Assembly (NCBI GenBank): GCA_024695815.1
Contig: JAILHK010000045.1
Coordinates: 1-57,313, forward strand
DNA length: 57,313 nucleotides
Direction of reading: 5' to 3'
Source: Prevotella sp.
GTDB lineage: Bacteria > Bacteroidota > Bacteroidia > Bacteroidales > Bacteroidaceae
This document shows, piece after piece, positions 34,428-42,973 of this stretch; the first letter of the stretch is position 1, and the number at the start of each line of letters is the position of its first letter. The notes under the pieces are model-generated. The model ran no database searches. It worked only from the letters and a program-made list of their open reading frames with translations, and was not told the DNA's origin. Position numbers and translations under genes: made by a program.

Positions 34428-35500
34428 AGTCTCATTGTTTCGAGCTTGGCCTCGGTCTCCTGCCACTCTTGTTCCTCGACACTGTCTTTCAACAGGCCTC
34501 CGCCAGCATAGAGGCGGTACTGGCCTTCGGCTATCTGCATGCAGCGCAGGGTGACATAGAGATGGGTGGCCGACTGAAGGTTGAGCGGACCCATGAATCC
34601 GCTATAGTAGCGGCGTGGTGTATGCTCGTGTGCCTGGATGAAACGATAGGTTTCGGCCTTGGGGAGTCCGCAGACGGCAGGTGTGGGGTGCAGCTGACTG
34701 ATCAGGTTGCCCACACAATCACGGTCGAGAAGGGTGAAGGTGAAGTCGCTGCGCAGGTGAACCAGATTGGCAGCGCGGACGGTGCGTGGACCTTCCTCGC
34801 GGATATCGGTGGCCTGATGGCTCAGGCAGTCCATGATATAACTGGCCACATAGCGCTGTTCCTGTATGTTCTTGTCGGACCACTGTACGTGCTCACCTTC
34901 GCCGTTCAGGTCGTCGCCCTCCAGTTTCATGGTGCCAGCCAGCGCCATGGTGTGCCATTGGTCGGCCTCGCCCTCGAGCAACACCTCGGGGGTTGCCGTG
35001 AGCCAATAGCCACTTTGGGGCGTATAGACCAGCGAGATAAACAGGCGTGGGTAATACTCACAAGCGCGAGCAAACAGCTGTAGCGGGTCGACATCGTCGT
35101 TGAACGACTGTTCAGCACACCGGCTGAGCACAATCTTGCGGAAGCGTCCGTCGAGCAGTTGCTGATGGAAGCTGGCAAAGTCGGAGGCATAGTCGGCACG
35201 CTCGCTTTGGGATGAGGCCACTTTTCGGGGTGAATGGGGGCACTTTACGGGTAGAAAAGCGGCACTTTTCTCGGCGAAAAGGGGCACTATTCCAAGGGCA
35301 TAGTTGCGGAAGGTCTGAACACGATCGGGACGGATAAGCAGCACGGGACAATCAGCGGTGGTCTGAAAGGGTGCCAACACAAATCCCTGGCGCCCGTTCA
35401 GGTCCTGCAAGGAGGTAATCTCCGTAGGTAGTCCGGCGGTCTGCTCCACCAAGGTGACTTCCTGTTGGTGGGGCAATCGGTAGAGTGCGAATGCTGTCAT
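34403..35500 (-). CDS. menF: Isochorismate synthase (MenF)
   Basis: 365 residues; isomerises chorismate to isochorismate for menaquinone. The chorismate-binding domain fills about 105-360: FRKIVLSRCAEQSF, QSGYWLTATPEVLLE, MALAGTMK, LHPTPAVCGLPK (signature) and RRYYSGFMGPLN. Just before it, at about residues 66-95, the sequence IVPLFAEKSAAFLPVKCPHS is encoded by a 22-bp tandem repeat (35217-35304 on the plus strand). Three repeat units are 66 bp, so they add 22 residues in frame. The ATG overlaps the thioesterase gene by 4 bp and the end overlaps menD. Confidence 0.93.
   Translation of the reverse strand: MTAFALYRLPHQQEVTLVEQTAGLPTEITSLQDLNGRQGFVLAPFQTTADCPVLLIRPDRVQTFRNYALGIVPLFAEKSAAFLPVKCPHSPRKVASSQSERADYASDFASFHQQLLDGRFRKIVLSRCAEQSFNDDVDPLQLFARACEYYPRLFISLVYTPQSGYWLTATPEVLLEGEADQWHTMALAGTMKLEGDDLNGEGEHVQWSDKNIQEQRYVASYIMDCLSHQATDIREEGPRTVRAANLVHLRSDFTFTLLDRDCVGNLISQLHPTPAVCGLPKAETYRFIQAHEHTPRRYYSGFMGPLNLQSATHLYVTLRCMQIAEGQYRLYAGGGLLKDSVEEQEWQETEAKLETMRLCIATKKM
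35217..35304. repeat. 22-bp period array inside menF
   Basis: Four consecutive 22-bp units, starting at 35217, 35239, 35261 and 35283, each beginning GSCACTTTT or a near variant (GCCACTTTTC, GGCACTTTAC, GGCACTTTTC, GGCACTATTC) followed by 12-13 variable bases. A GGCAC at 35195 keeps the same phase. The core and period are the same as in units 1-3 of the array at 30769-30944. Confidence 0.85.
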
Positions 35501-35907
35501 TTGCCCTTGATCACATAATTGGTGACACGAACATTCGAGATAAGGTCGCCGGCCATATCTGTGATGTCAATATTCCACACGTGGAGGGTGCTGCCCTTAT
35601 GCAGCAAACGGGCATAGGCGGTAACGGTGTCGCCCTCGGCAACAGCCTTGACATGGCTGCCGCTGACCTCGATGCCCACACAGGCACAACCAGGACAGAG
35701 CGATGAGGATGCCACGCCAGCCACGTTCTCGGCCAGGGCCAACGAGGCGCCACCACTGAGAAATCCAAAGGGCTGGCGATTGCGCTCGTCGACTTTCATA
35801 CGGGCCATACATGTATCGTCCTCGGGAGTGGAAAAAAATTCCATCCCGAGGGCGGTACTTAAATTGGGTTTTGAATGGATTATCTGATTAATCTTATCAA
35901 TATTCAT
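35497..35907 (-). CDS. Hotdog thioesterase (PaaI family), probable DHNA-CoA thioesterase
   Basis: 136-residue hotdog-fold protein of the PaaI type: a QPFGFLSGGASLALAENVAG active-site block (Gly-Gly and Glu), CVGIEVSGSHVKAVAEGDTV and LHKGSTLHVWNIDI. Its 4-bp overlap with menF and position in thioesterase-menF-menD make hydrolysis of 1,4-dihydroxy-2-naphthoyl-CoA, the step between MenB and MenA, the best guess (role of MenI). That role is inferred from context; the family alone only predicts acyl- or aryl-CoA thioesterase activity. Confidence 0.85.
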   Translation of the reverse strand: MNIDKINQIIHSKPNLSTALGMEFFSTPEDDTCMARMKVDERNRQPFGFLSGGASLALAENVAGVASSSLCPGCACVGIEVSGSHVKAVAEGDTVTAYARLLHKGSTLHVWNIDITDMAGDLISNVRVTNYVIKGK

Positions 35908-35912
35908 CGAAT

Positions 35913-36896
35913 TTACTTAAACAGAGAATACTCCTTAACGTTCCATGCTAACGCGCTGGCACCCAGCAAGTCACGGTCGTTTTCGTTAAGGTTTGAAAGA
36001 AGTATCTTCACCTTTCCTCGCAAGTTATGGAAGACGTGCTCCTCGAACGACTCGTCGGTGGGCTGGAGCAACCAGCGTCCGGCATGAGCCACACCACCAC
36101 AAAGAATGATGGCTTCAGGGTTCAGCACGGTGGCATAGTTAGCCAGACTGATACCCAACATATGGCCCGTGCGGCGATAGACCTCAATGGCCAGCTCGTC
36201 GCCCTGCTCACAGAAATCGAAAATCATTTTGGGATCCAGATCGTCAATCTTGTCGCGCATCAGCGAAGGACGTTTGTCTTCCTCCATCAGCTCTCTGGCC
36301 GTCTGGATAATACCTCTTGAACCAACATAGGCTTCCAGACATCCCAAATTGCCGCAACCGCAACGACGACCTCCGTCAACAACACAAGAGTGGCCCACCT
36401 CGCCAGCAAAGCCTTCAATACCTAAATAGGGTTTGCCCTTCAGCGTGATACAACTGCCCACGCCATGGCCCAGGTTGACAACCAGGAAATCGCTTAAACC
36501 ATGAGCACTGCCATAAACGTATTCACCCAATGCACGAGCATGCACATCATTGCCGAGAGCTACTGCCAAACCCAGTCGATCACGCAGCATGGCTGCCATA
36601 GGAATCTGACCCTTCCACTCAAGGTTGGGGGGATTCTCAATACATCCTGTCAGGAAGTTACCACTAGGCGAGCTGACGCCAACGGAACGGATACTTTCAT
36701 AGCCACCGTTGTTCTCTACCAGTTCAATGATACTGTTACTCAAATAAGTAACATACTCGTTAACATTAGGATAGTTTTTGGTCGGAAAATCATTGCGGGC
36801 AATAAGATTACCACGCACGTCAACAATGGCAAAGACGGTTCTGTCTATGCTAATGTCTACACCGACAACTCTGGTTTTTATTGAATCTTGTGTCAT
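35913..36896 (-). CDS. ROK family sugar kinase / regulator
   Basis: 327 residues. The ATP-binding start VVGVDISIDRTVFAIVDVRG and the catalytic motif VALGNDVHARALGEY are present, as is the ROK zinc motif GHSCVVDGGRRCGCGNLGCLEAYVG. There is no N-terminal winged-helix, so it is more likely a kinase (glucose or N-acetyl amino sugar) than a NagC-type repressor, though the catalytic pattern alone does not identify the sugar. It lies 5 bp upstream of the thioesterase-menF-menD genes and may be first in that operon. The start is set by a promoter at 36924-36955. Confidence 0.88.
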   Translation of the reverse strand: MTQDSIKTRVVGVDISIDRTVFAIVDVRGNLIARNDFPTKNYPNVNEYVTYLSNSIIELVENNGGYESIRSVGVSSPSGNFLTGCIENPPNLEWKGQIPMAAMLRDRLGLAVALGNDVHARALGEYVYGSAHGLSDFLVVNLGHGVGSCITLKGKPYLGIEGFAGEVGHSCVVDGGRRCGCGNLGCLEAYVGSRGIIQTARELMEEDKRPSLMRDKIDDLDPKMIFDFCEQGDELAIEVYRRTGHMLGISLANYATVLNPEAIILCGGVAHAGRWLLQPTDESFEEHVFHNLRGKVKILLSNLNENDRDLLGASALAWNVKEYSLFK

Positions 36897-36923
36897 CGTT
36901 AATAATCGTAGTGATTGACAGGG

Positions 36924-36955
36924 CAAAAATAACAATTTATTTATATATTACCAAA
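36924..36955 (-). promoter_or_regulatory. Promoter for the ROK gene
   Basis: Minus-strand TATTTTTG (36924-36931) with TTTG (36952-36955) 20 bp upstream. It is divergent from the 36972-37003 promoter. Confidence 0.72.
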
Positions 36956-36971
36956 GGATTTACATATTTTT

Positions 36972-37003
36972 TTTGTCCATTTCAATAATAATATGTAATT
37001 TTG
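36972..37003 (+). promoter_or_regulatory. Promoter for the coiled-coil lipoprotein
   Basis: TTTG (36972-36975), 20-bp spacer, TAATTTTG (36996-37003), about 45 bp before the ATG at 37048. Only 17 bp separate its -33 box from that of the divergent ROK promoter. Confidence 0.75.
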
Positions 37004-37047
37004 CGCCAATTAAGGCTTATAATTAATAACCCCAAAAACCAAAAACG

Positions 37048-37668
37048 ATGAAAAAGTATTTTGTATTGGTCATGATGGCACTTGCCATTGGTTTCACTTC
37101 ATGCAACAGCAAAAAAGCTGAGGTTCAGGAAGAAACAACACCTACACTGGTAGAGGAGCTAAAGACTCAAGTGGAGAACCAGGACACTGCTGCCGTGAAG
37201 GCTTCGCTCGAAGCTATGCAGACGGAAATTGCACAGATGGCTGCCGAGAATCCTGACGCCGCACAGGAATATATAAATAAGGTACAGGCATACCTGAAGG
37301 AGAACACCGAGAAGATTAATGCGCTGGTGGGCCAGAACGAGGAGACTGTGAACATTGTCAGCACGCTGGTGAACACACCCGCCGAGGCTGTGGTGAACGT
37401 GATGACGGCTGGGCAGTCGGTGGTGGACAATGCTGAGGCTACTGCTGGAGACGTGGCCAAGACTGCTGAGGAGGCTGTACAGAACAAAGCCAACGAGATT
37501 GTGAATGAAGCCAACAAGAAGGCCGAGGAACAGAAAGCTGAAGCCAACAAGAAGGTGAACGAGGCTAAGCAGAAAGCTAACGAGGAAGTGAACAAGGCTG
37601 CACAGAAGGCCAACCAGGAGGTGAACAAGGCTGCCGATAAGCTGCTGAAAGAGGCTGGTCTGAAATAA
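37048..37668 (+). CDS. Coiled-coil lipoprotein with 11-residue repeats (206 aa)
   Basis: Signal MKKYFVLVMMALAIGFTSC with Cys19. The mature protein is almost wholly helical and rich in Ala, Glu, Lys and Asn. From about residue 147 it contains five undecad repeats (VNEANKK type: ANEIVNEANKK, AEEQKAEANKK, VNEAKQKANEE, VNKAAQKANQE, VNKAADKLLKE), seen also as 33-bp periodicity at about 37485-37655. Such 11-mers form long amphipathic or right-handed coiled helices, as in apolipoprotein- or LEA-like proteins. It may be a periplasmic or outer-membrane spacer, similar in style to Lpp-type or stress proteins. No known family is claimed. A secreted beta-helix gene follows 18 bp downstream. Confidence 0.78.
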   Translation: MKKYFVLVMMALAIGFTSCNSKKAEVQEETTPTLVEELKTQVENQDTAAVKASLEAMQTEIAQMAAENPDAAQEYINKVQAYLKENTEKINALVGQNEETVNIVSTLVNTPAEAVVNVMTAGQSVVDNAEATAGDVAKTAEEAVQNKANEIVNEANKKAEEQKAEANKKVNEAKQKANEEVNKAAQKANQEVNKAADKLLKEAGLK

Positions 37669-37686
37669 GAACATTGCTGTACTATT

Positions 37687-38682
37687 ATGAAGAAAACAAT
37701 ACTTTCGACTCTGGCATTGCTGCTGAGCACAGCAGCATCGCTGGCCGTGAGCAACAACACGGTGGAGGTGATTTTCAACGGAACGACTGCCACCGTGAAT
37801 ATTGCTGAGAACATCAGCAGCTATGTAACGCTGCAGAGCGGCACCTCTTCACACGTGAAACTGATTCAATCAGAGGCCTTTGCTGGCGTGAACCCCACCA
37901 GCAGCAATACCGACGGCGAGATTATCTATGTGCTCTCGGGCAACTCGACCGATGGCAGCTTCTATATGGAGGGCAGCTTCAAGGCTACGGTGAACCTGAA
38001 CGGACTGACGCTGACCAACCCTAACGGACCGGCACTGATGCTGATGGACGGCAAGCGCATCGAGGTGAGCATCAAGAGTGGTACAACAAATACGCTCACA
38101 GATGGTGCCAACGAGGACTACAACGGATGTTTCCACTGTAAGGGTCACACTAAGTTCAAAGGCAAGGGGACGCTGAACGTGAAAGGCAACAGTCGTCACG
38201 GCATCTACAGTAAGGAGTACCTGGAAATCAAGAACTGCACCATCAACGTGACGGGGGCTGCAAAAGATGCTATCCACTGCAAGGAGTACTTCATGATGGA
38301 GAGTGGCACCGTGAACATCAGTGGCGCCGGCGACGATGGTATCCAGGTGGAACAGAGCAGCGACGCACTGACTGGCGAGACCATCGACCACGAGGACGAA
38401 AACACGGGTAACTTCTACCTGGACGGCGGTACACTGAGCATTCAGAACGTGACGGGCAAGGCTATCAAGGCCGATGGCACCATCAAGTATAATGGTGGCA
38501 CCAAGAATTTTGATACCGCCAACACGGAAATCAGTGCCGACATACAGGGGGTGAAGACAAACACACCTGGACGCACATCGATGTACGACCTGATGGGTCG
38601 CAGACTGACCGATGCCGCAAAGACAAAAGGCATCGTTATCATGAAGAGCAACGGAAAGGTAGTGAAGGTGGCAAAACGCTGA
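37687..38682 (+). CDS. Secreted beta-helix protein, Cthe_2159-like carbohydrate-binding domain
   Basis: 331 residues with a signal peptide (ILSTLALLLSTAASLA). The body reads as repeated beta-helix rungs: ATVNLNGLTLTNPNGPALMLMDGKRIEVSI, TLNVKGNSRHGIYSKEYLEIKNCTINV, KDAIHCKEYFMMESGTVNISGAGDDGIQV, which is the Cthe_2159 (PF14262, carbohydrate-binding) pattern. The C-terminus (SMYDLMGRRLTDAAKTKGIVIMKSNGKVVK) is the short C-terminal sorting-like domain common in Prevotella secreted proteins. It probably binds acidic polysaccharide; the fine specificity is unknown. It lies 18 bp behind the coiled-coil lipoprotein, so both are likely on one message. Confidence 0.82.
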   Translation: MKKTILSTLALLLSTAASLAVSNNTVEVIFNGTTATVNIAENISSYVTLQSGTSSHVKLIQSEAFAGVNPTSSNTDGEIIYVLSGNSTDGSFYMEGSFKATVNLNGLTLTNPNGPALMLMDGKRIEVSIKSGTTNTLTDGANEDYNGCFHCKGHTKFKGKGTLNVKGNSRHGIYSKEYLEIKNCTINVTGAAKDAIHCKEYFMMESGTVNISGAGDDGIQVEQSSDALTGETIDHEDENTGNFYLDGGTLSIQNVTGKAIKADGTIKYNGGTKNFDTANTEISADIQGVKTNTPGRTSMYDLMGRRLTDAAKTKGIVIMKSNGKVVKVAKR

Positions 38683-38713
38683 CACTACATTCACAGGATA
38701 ATCACAACTAACA

Positions 38714-39976
38714 ATGATCAACAAACAAACACGTGAACAAATTATTGCTCTGATACACAAAGAAGTAGTACCTGCCATTGGTTGTACCGAACCAATGGCA
38801 GTGGCTCTTTGTACGGCACGGGCAACAGAACTACTAGGACAAAAACCAGAACACCTTGAGGTGTATCTCAGCGCTAACATTCTGAAGAACGCCATGGGCG
38901 TCGGTATTCCCGGCACCGGCATGATTGGACTGCCCATCGCCATCGCGCTGGGCGCTCTAATTGGCAAGAGCGAATATGAACTGGAGGTGCTGAAGGACTT
39001 GACACCGGAGGCCATCGAGGAAGGTAAACAGTTTATTGCCGAAGAACGTATCGGCATTCATCTGAAAGAGGGTATCAGCGAGAAACTGTATATCGAGGTG
39101 ATTGCCAGCGCCAAGCAGGAATCGAAGAAGGCTATCATTGCTGGCTGTCATACGAACTTTGTGGAGGAATACATAGAGGGACAGGAGGAGCAAAGCGGTG
39201 CCGACGATATTCAACTGAACATGCGACTGGTTTACGACTTTGCCACAACGGCCCCGCTTGAGGAGATACGATTTATCGAGGCTACACGCGAATATAACAT
39301 GAATGCGGCGCGCGAAGCTCTGAAAGGCAACTACGGACATAACCTGGGAAAGACAATAGATAGACCGCTGGCTAAGGGTATCTTCGGAGGCAGCATCTTC
39401 TCGCACATCATTGCCCGCACGGCTTCTGCCTGCGATGCACGTATGGGCGGAGCCATGATTCCGGTGATGTCGAACTCGGGGTCGGGCAACCAGGGCATCT
39501 GCGCCACCAATCCGGTATGCGTCTATGCCAAAGAGAACGAGAACACGGAGGAGGAGCTGATACGTGCGCTGATGCTCAGTCACCTCACAGCCATCTATAT
39601 CAAACAGTCGCTGGGCAAGCTATCGGCTCTCTGCGGATGCGTGGTGGCATCGATTGGATCGAGCGTAGGCATCACCTACCTGATGGGTGGCGACTATGAG
39701 CACGTGTGTCGCAGCGTGAAGAACATGATTGCCAACCTGACTGGCATGATCTGCGACGGTGCAAAGCCATCGTGCTCACTGAAGATCACTTCGGGGGTTT
39801 CTACGGCTGTCCTCTCTGCCCTACTCTCGATGGAAGGCAAATGTGTTACTTCGGAAGAAGGTATTGTGGACGACTGTGTGGATAAGAGTATTCATAACCT
39901 AACAGCCATTGGTGCCAACGGTATGGGAGTCACCGACGAAATGGTGCTTCGCATCATGACAACCAAGGGCTGTTAG
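38714..39976 (+). CDS. L-cysteine desulfidase / UPF0597 family protein
   Basis: 420 residues, close to YhaM/CyuA length. The Fe-S and substrate motifs are visible: VVPAIGCTEPMAVAL at the N-terminus, SNSGSGNQGICATNPV, LSALCGCVVASIGSSVGI and GMICDGAKPSCSLKITSG. The family includes cysteine desulfidase (cysteine to pyruvate, sulfide and ammonia) and serine-dehydratase-like enzymes; which substrate is used here cannot be decided. It follows the beta-helix gene by 31 bp and converges on the GH2 gene with an 10-bp gap. Confidence 0.88.
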   Translation: MINKQTREQIIALIHKEVVPAIGCTEPMAVALCTARATELLGQKPEHLEVYLSANILKNAMGVGIPGTGMIGLPIAIALGALIGKSEYELEVLKDLTPEAIEEGKQFIAEERIGIHLKEGISEKLYIEVIASAKQESKKAIIAGCHTNFVEEYIEGQEEQSGADDIQLNMRLVYDFATTAPLEEIRFIEATREYNMNAAREALKGNYGHNLGKTIDRPLAKGIFGGSIFSHIIARTASACDARMGGAMIPVMSNSGSGNQGICATNPVCVYAKENENTEEELIRALMLSHLTAIYIKQSLGKLSALCGCVVASIGSSVGITYLMGGDYEHVCRSVKNMIANLTGMICDGAKPSCSLKITSGVSTAVLSALLSMEGKCVTSEEGIVDDCVDKSIHNLTAIGANGMGVTDEMVLRIMTTKGC

Positions 39977-39986
39977 GCCGAGACTT

Positions 39987-42854
39987 CTACTTCAACTTAG
40001 GCTTCAACTCGTCGGGCGAGTCGTTGGTGAACATGTTGACAGCGGGGGCCTGCTTGCTGTAGAAGTCGAGGATGGTTTGCGTATCGAGTTCCAAAGACGG
40101 ACGGAAATCATCACTTTGCATATATGAAAGGATTGCCTGGCGCATCTGACGCGCTACAGGACGATTCTCAAGACGATTGCTGATGTCCATGGTTGTCATC
40201 AGCAATCGTCCTTTTCCAACCTTTGCTTCGACAAGCATACCGAGCTTGCGCGACACGTGCCACGTGTCGATGGGCTGGATGGGCGACTGATAGTTGCGGG
40301 GCAACTCCATCAGGTTCATAACCTGTGACTTGTTGAGGAGTTCCCACCAATTGAGGTTCGACCAGTTGTCTGTGGGGAAACCGTACTTAAACAGCGGATG
40401 GGTGGTGTCGATATAAGCACCGGTGGTGTGCGGCGGACGCATCTTAAACCACGAGGTGTTCCAAAACACTGGCAGGTAGCTCTGCTTCACATCGCTGCCC
40501 AGCGTCACCTTGCCAGCAGCCGTCAGCAGCACGGTGCCGCCTTTACGCAACACTTTCTGTGCCTTGGCATCCAGGGAGTCAGCGATATAGACAGAGCCTG
40601 CATCAGCAGTGGTCTGTGCGGGATAGACCCAAAAGTCCCAATGGTTCTTATAGGAAGGCGACAGCTGCACCTCGAGGGTGAACTTGGCTGGCGCCTGCAC
40701 ATCGGCAAGGGGCATAGTGACTGTGCCTAGCAAGTGGTTCTTGCCAACAGGGAGTGCAGACAGATCAGTGAGTTGTCCGCTAGACACCACGCTGGCGCTA
40801 TCATTATTGTAGATGCGATAAGTAGGCGACACATCGGTCAGCGTGGCGAAGGTGGCATTATAGGCTTCTACAGGAACGCGCAGCGTATCGGCCGTGGTAT
40901 AGACAAACTGTGGAAAACGGGCCAAAGGAACGATGGCATTGCAAAACTGTGTCCAGTCGCGTGCAGTGCAATAGCCTTTCTCGCGCCAGAAGACATTCAG
41001 CACACCAACGAGTGCGGTGCCTTGTCCGCTATAGTCGTTGAGACCCAACAACTGGAAACCGGCATAGTCTTTCGTGCGGAGGTTGCGCTCTATCTCGTAC
41101 TTATAACAAAGGGTCTGCAACTGGCCACTGGCCATCAGGAACTTGCGATCCATCTGTTCCATGCCGTTGTCGTGCAACAGATCGCGGAAGATCTGGAAGT
41201 TGCCGGGGCGATAGACACCTGTGTATTGGGTTGTCTCGCCAAAGTCGGGGAAGGCACACCATTGTCCTTTCTCGTGGGTCACGATAGGACTTTCGTTGGG
41301 TGTATCGCCCTTGTAGTTGCGGGGAAAGAGGATGCCATCGAAATAGTCATCGGCAGACTGCGGTGCCTTCTTGTCCCAATTGAGGCCACGTGCCCCACCC
41401 TTCACATGGTAGTCGGACTCGGAATCCCATGCCCATCCACCACCAACAGAGGCGCCTGCATAGAGTTTGGTGGCATCGTACTTGCGCATCTCCTTCACCC
41501 AATCGTTGCAATAGCTCACCCAGTCGCCGGCTGGCTCGTTGCCTGCTGCCATCATCACAAACGAGGGATGATGACCATACTCGTCGATGATGCGCTTGGA
41601 CTCGTCCATCAGATACTTGTCGATGGCCATGCCACGACGCAGCTTCACACCGTGGTTGGGCCACGTAGGACCTTCGGGCTGAAGATAGATGCCCAGCTTA
41701 TCGGCTGCGGCGAAAGCGGCCTCGGGGGGACAATAGGAATGGAAACGGACATGGTTGAGGCCATACTCTTTACACTTCTTGAAGATGCGCAACCACTCGG
41801 ACTCGTCGGTAGGAGGATAGCCGGTCTCGGGGAAACAGCAGTTCTCGACAGTGCCACGAAGGAACAGCGGACGACCGTTGATGAAGAGCTGGCGCTGGCG
41901 GGTGGTAATCTCACGCAGACCGAAGGTGGTCTGGTAGATATCCTCGCCGGCCTCGATGGTGAGCTGATAGAGGTGGGGATGGAACTCGTCCCACAACTGG
42001 GCATTGCTACCCAGTTTGACCTTGAACACTTTCTTGTTGCCCAGTGCCTCTTTGCTCATCGTGGTTTGGTAATGACGGCCAGTCATGCTGCTCACCTCTA
42101 CATGGACATCATACTCCCACTTGGGCAGCACGCGGACACCATCGGTGTGGTTCTCCAGCTCGACCTCAATCTGAGCCGAGCGTTCGGCCACATTGGGGAC
42201 GATGCGTACGTGTTTGATGTTCAGCTTCTTCCACTGAGCCTGTAGCTCTATCCTACCGGCTATGCCGTTCCAGTTGCCTTGGGTCTGGTCGGTCACGGAA
42301 TGGGAGTCCTGGCCCACACATACATTCTCGATACCATTATACACCTTGACGGCAATTTCGTTCTTGCCACCAAAGGTGATATACTTGGTGACATCATAGC
42401 GATGGGGCACCGACAGCGACATCTGGTGGCCCACCTCCTTACCATTGACATAGACCGTGGTCTCGATATGGGGACGCTCCAGAAACAGCGTGATGCGCTG
42501 GTTGCTCCACGAACGAGGCACATAGACCTGCTTGCGATACCAGGCATTGCCCACATAGTGGCGACTGGGCGTCAGGAAAAAGGGGAACTTCATATCGCCC
42601 TCGTGACGATACTTCTCCATATAAGGATTAAAGTAATAGGAAGAGTCGTAGAGTGAACTCGTCCACTGGGTATGCACCGACACACGATGACCTTTTTCGT
42701 TGGTCAGCATGGAGCCTGGCAACATCACATAATCGTTGTACTGAGGGGTGTCGCCCATCGCGAAGTCCCATGCGCCTGCAAGCGAGATGACCTGTTGGGC
42801 ATGAATGGTTAAAGTAGCAATGGCTGCCATCAACAGGAAACTGATTCGTTTCAT
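39987..42854 (-). CDS. Glycoside hydrolase family 2 enzyme (secreted)
   Basis: 955 residues with signal peptide MKRISFLLMAAIATLTIHAQ. A sugar-binding jelly roll (about 22-210) is followed by an Ig-like domain (about 210-315) and a TIM barrel starting at FLRGTVENCCFPETGYP. The acid/base is Glu440 in MMAAGNEP; Glu528 in IVTHEKGQWCAF is the likely nucleophile. Extra C-terminal domains follow (about 640-955), including a glutamine-amidotransferase-like stretch (RKGGTVLLTAAGKV). Family 2 covers beta-galactosidases, beta-glucuronidases and others; specificity is open. It has its own promoter (42884-42914). Confidence 0.9.
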   Translation of the reverse strand: MKRISFLLMAAIATLTIHAQQVISLAGAWDFAMGDTPQYNDYVMLPGSMLTNEKGHRVSVHTQWTSSLYDSSYYFNPYMEKYRHEGDMKFPFFLTPSRHYVGNAWYRKQVYVPRSWSNQRITLFLERPHIETTVYVNGKEVGHQMSLSVPHRYDVTKYITFGGKNEIAVKVYNGIENVCVGQDSHSVTDQTQGNWNGIAGRIELQAQWKKLNIKHVRIVPNVAERSAQIEVELENHTDGVRVLPKWEYDVHVEVSSMTGRHYQTTMSKEALGNKKVFKVKLGSNAQLWDEFHPHLYQLTIEAGEDIYQTTFGLREITTRQRQLFINGRPLFLRGTVENCCFPETGYPPTDESEWLRIFKKCKEYGLNHVRFHSYCPPEAAFAAADKLGIYLQPEGPTWPNHGVKLRRGMAIDKYLMDESKRIIDEYGHHPSFVMMAAGNEPAGDWVSYCNDWVKEMRKYDATKLYAGASVGGGWAWDSESDYHVKGGARGLNWDKKAPQSADDYFDGILFPRNYKGDTPNESPIVTHEKGQWCAFPDFGETTQYTGVYRPGNFQIFRDLLHDNGMEQMDRKFLMASGQLQTLCYKYEIERNLRTKDYAGFQLLGLNDYSGQGTALVGVLNVFWREKGYCTARDWTQFCNAIVPLARFPQFVYTTADTLRVPVEAYNATFATLTDVSPTYRIYNNDSASVVSSGQLTDLSALPVGKNHLLGTVTMPLADVQAPAKFTLEVQLSPSYKNHWDFWVYPAQTTADAGSVYIADSLDAKAQKVLRKGGTVLLTAAGKVTLGSDVKQSYLPVFWNTSWFKMRPPHTTGAYIDTTHPLFKYGFPTDNWSNLNWWELLNKSQVMNLMELPRNYQSPIQPIDTWHVSRKLGMLVEAKVGKGRLLMTTMDISNRLENRPVARQMRQAILSYMQSDDFRPSLELDTQTILDFYSKQAPAVNMFTNDSPDELKPKLK

Positions 42855-42883
42855 ATTTACTGATTAGTTTTAGTTTTACGCGC

Positions 42884-42914
42884 CAAAGTTACGAATAAAT
42901 CGGCGAAAAACAAA
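42884..42914 (-). promoter_or_regulatory. Promoter for the GH2 gene
   Basis: Minus-strand TAACTTTG (42884-42891) with TTTG (42911-42914) 19 bp upstream. The -33 box lies in the T-rich tail of the terminator of the preceding thioesterase gene. Confidence 0.72.
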
Positions 42915-42918
42915 AAAA

Positions 42919-42953
42919 ATGGTCCGAAAAGGCGTGATTTCCTTTCGGACCAT
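42919..42953 (-). terminator. Terminator of the acyl-CoA thioesterase gene
   Basis: On the minus strand ATGGTCCGAAA and TTTCGGACCAT form an 11-bp stem (loop GGAAATCACGCCT and neighbours), followed by TTTTTTTTG. Confidence 0.88.
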
Positions 42954-42973
42954 ACATATCTTTAGACAGACGA

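Noticed and set aside
35217..35304. Frameshift or pseudogene in menF
   Set aside because: The 66-bp excess keeps the frame and all chorismate-binding motifs follow intact.
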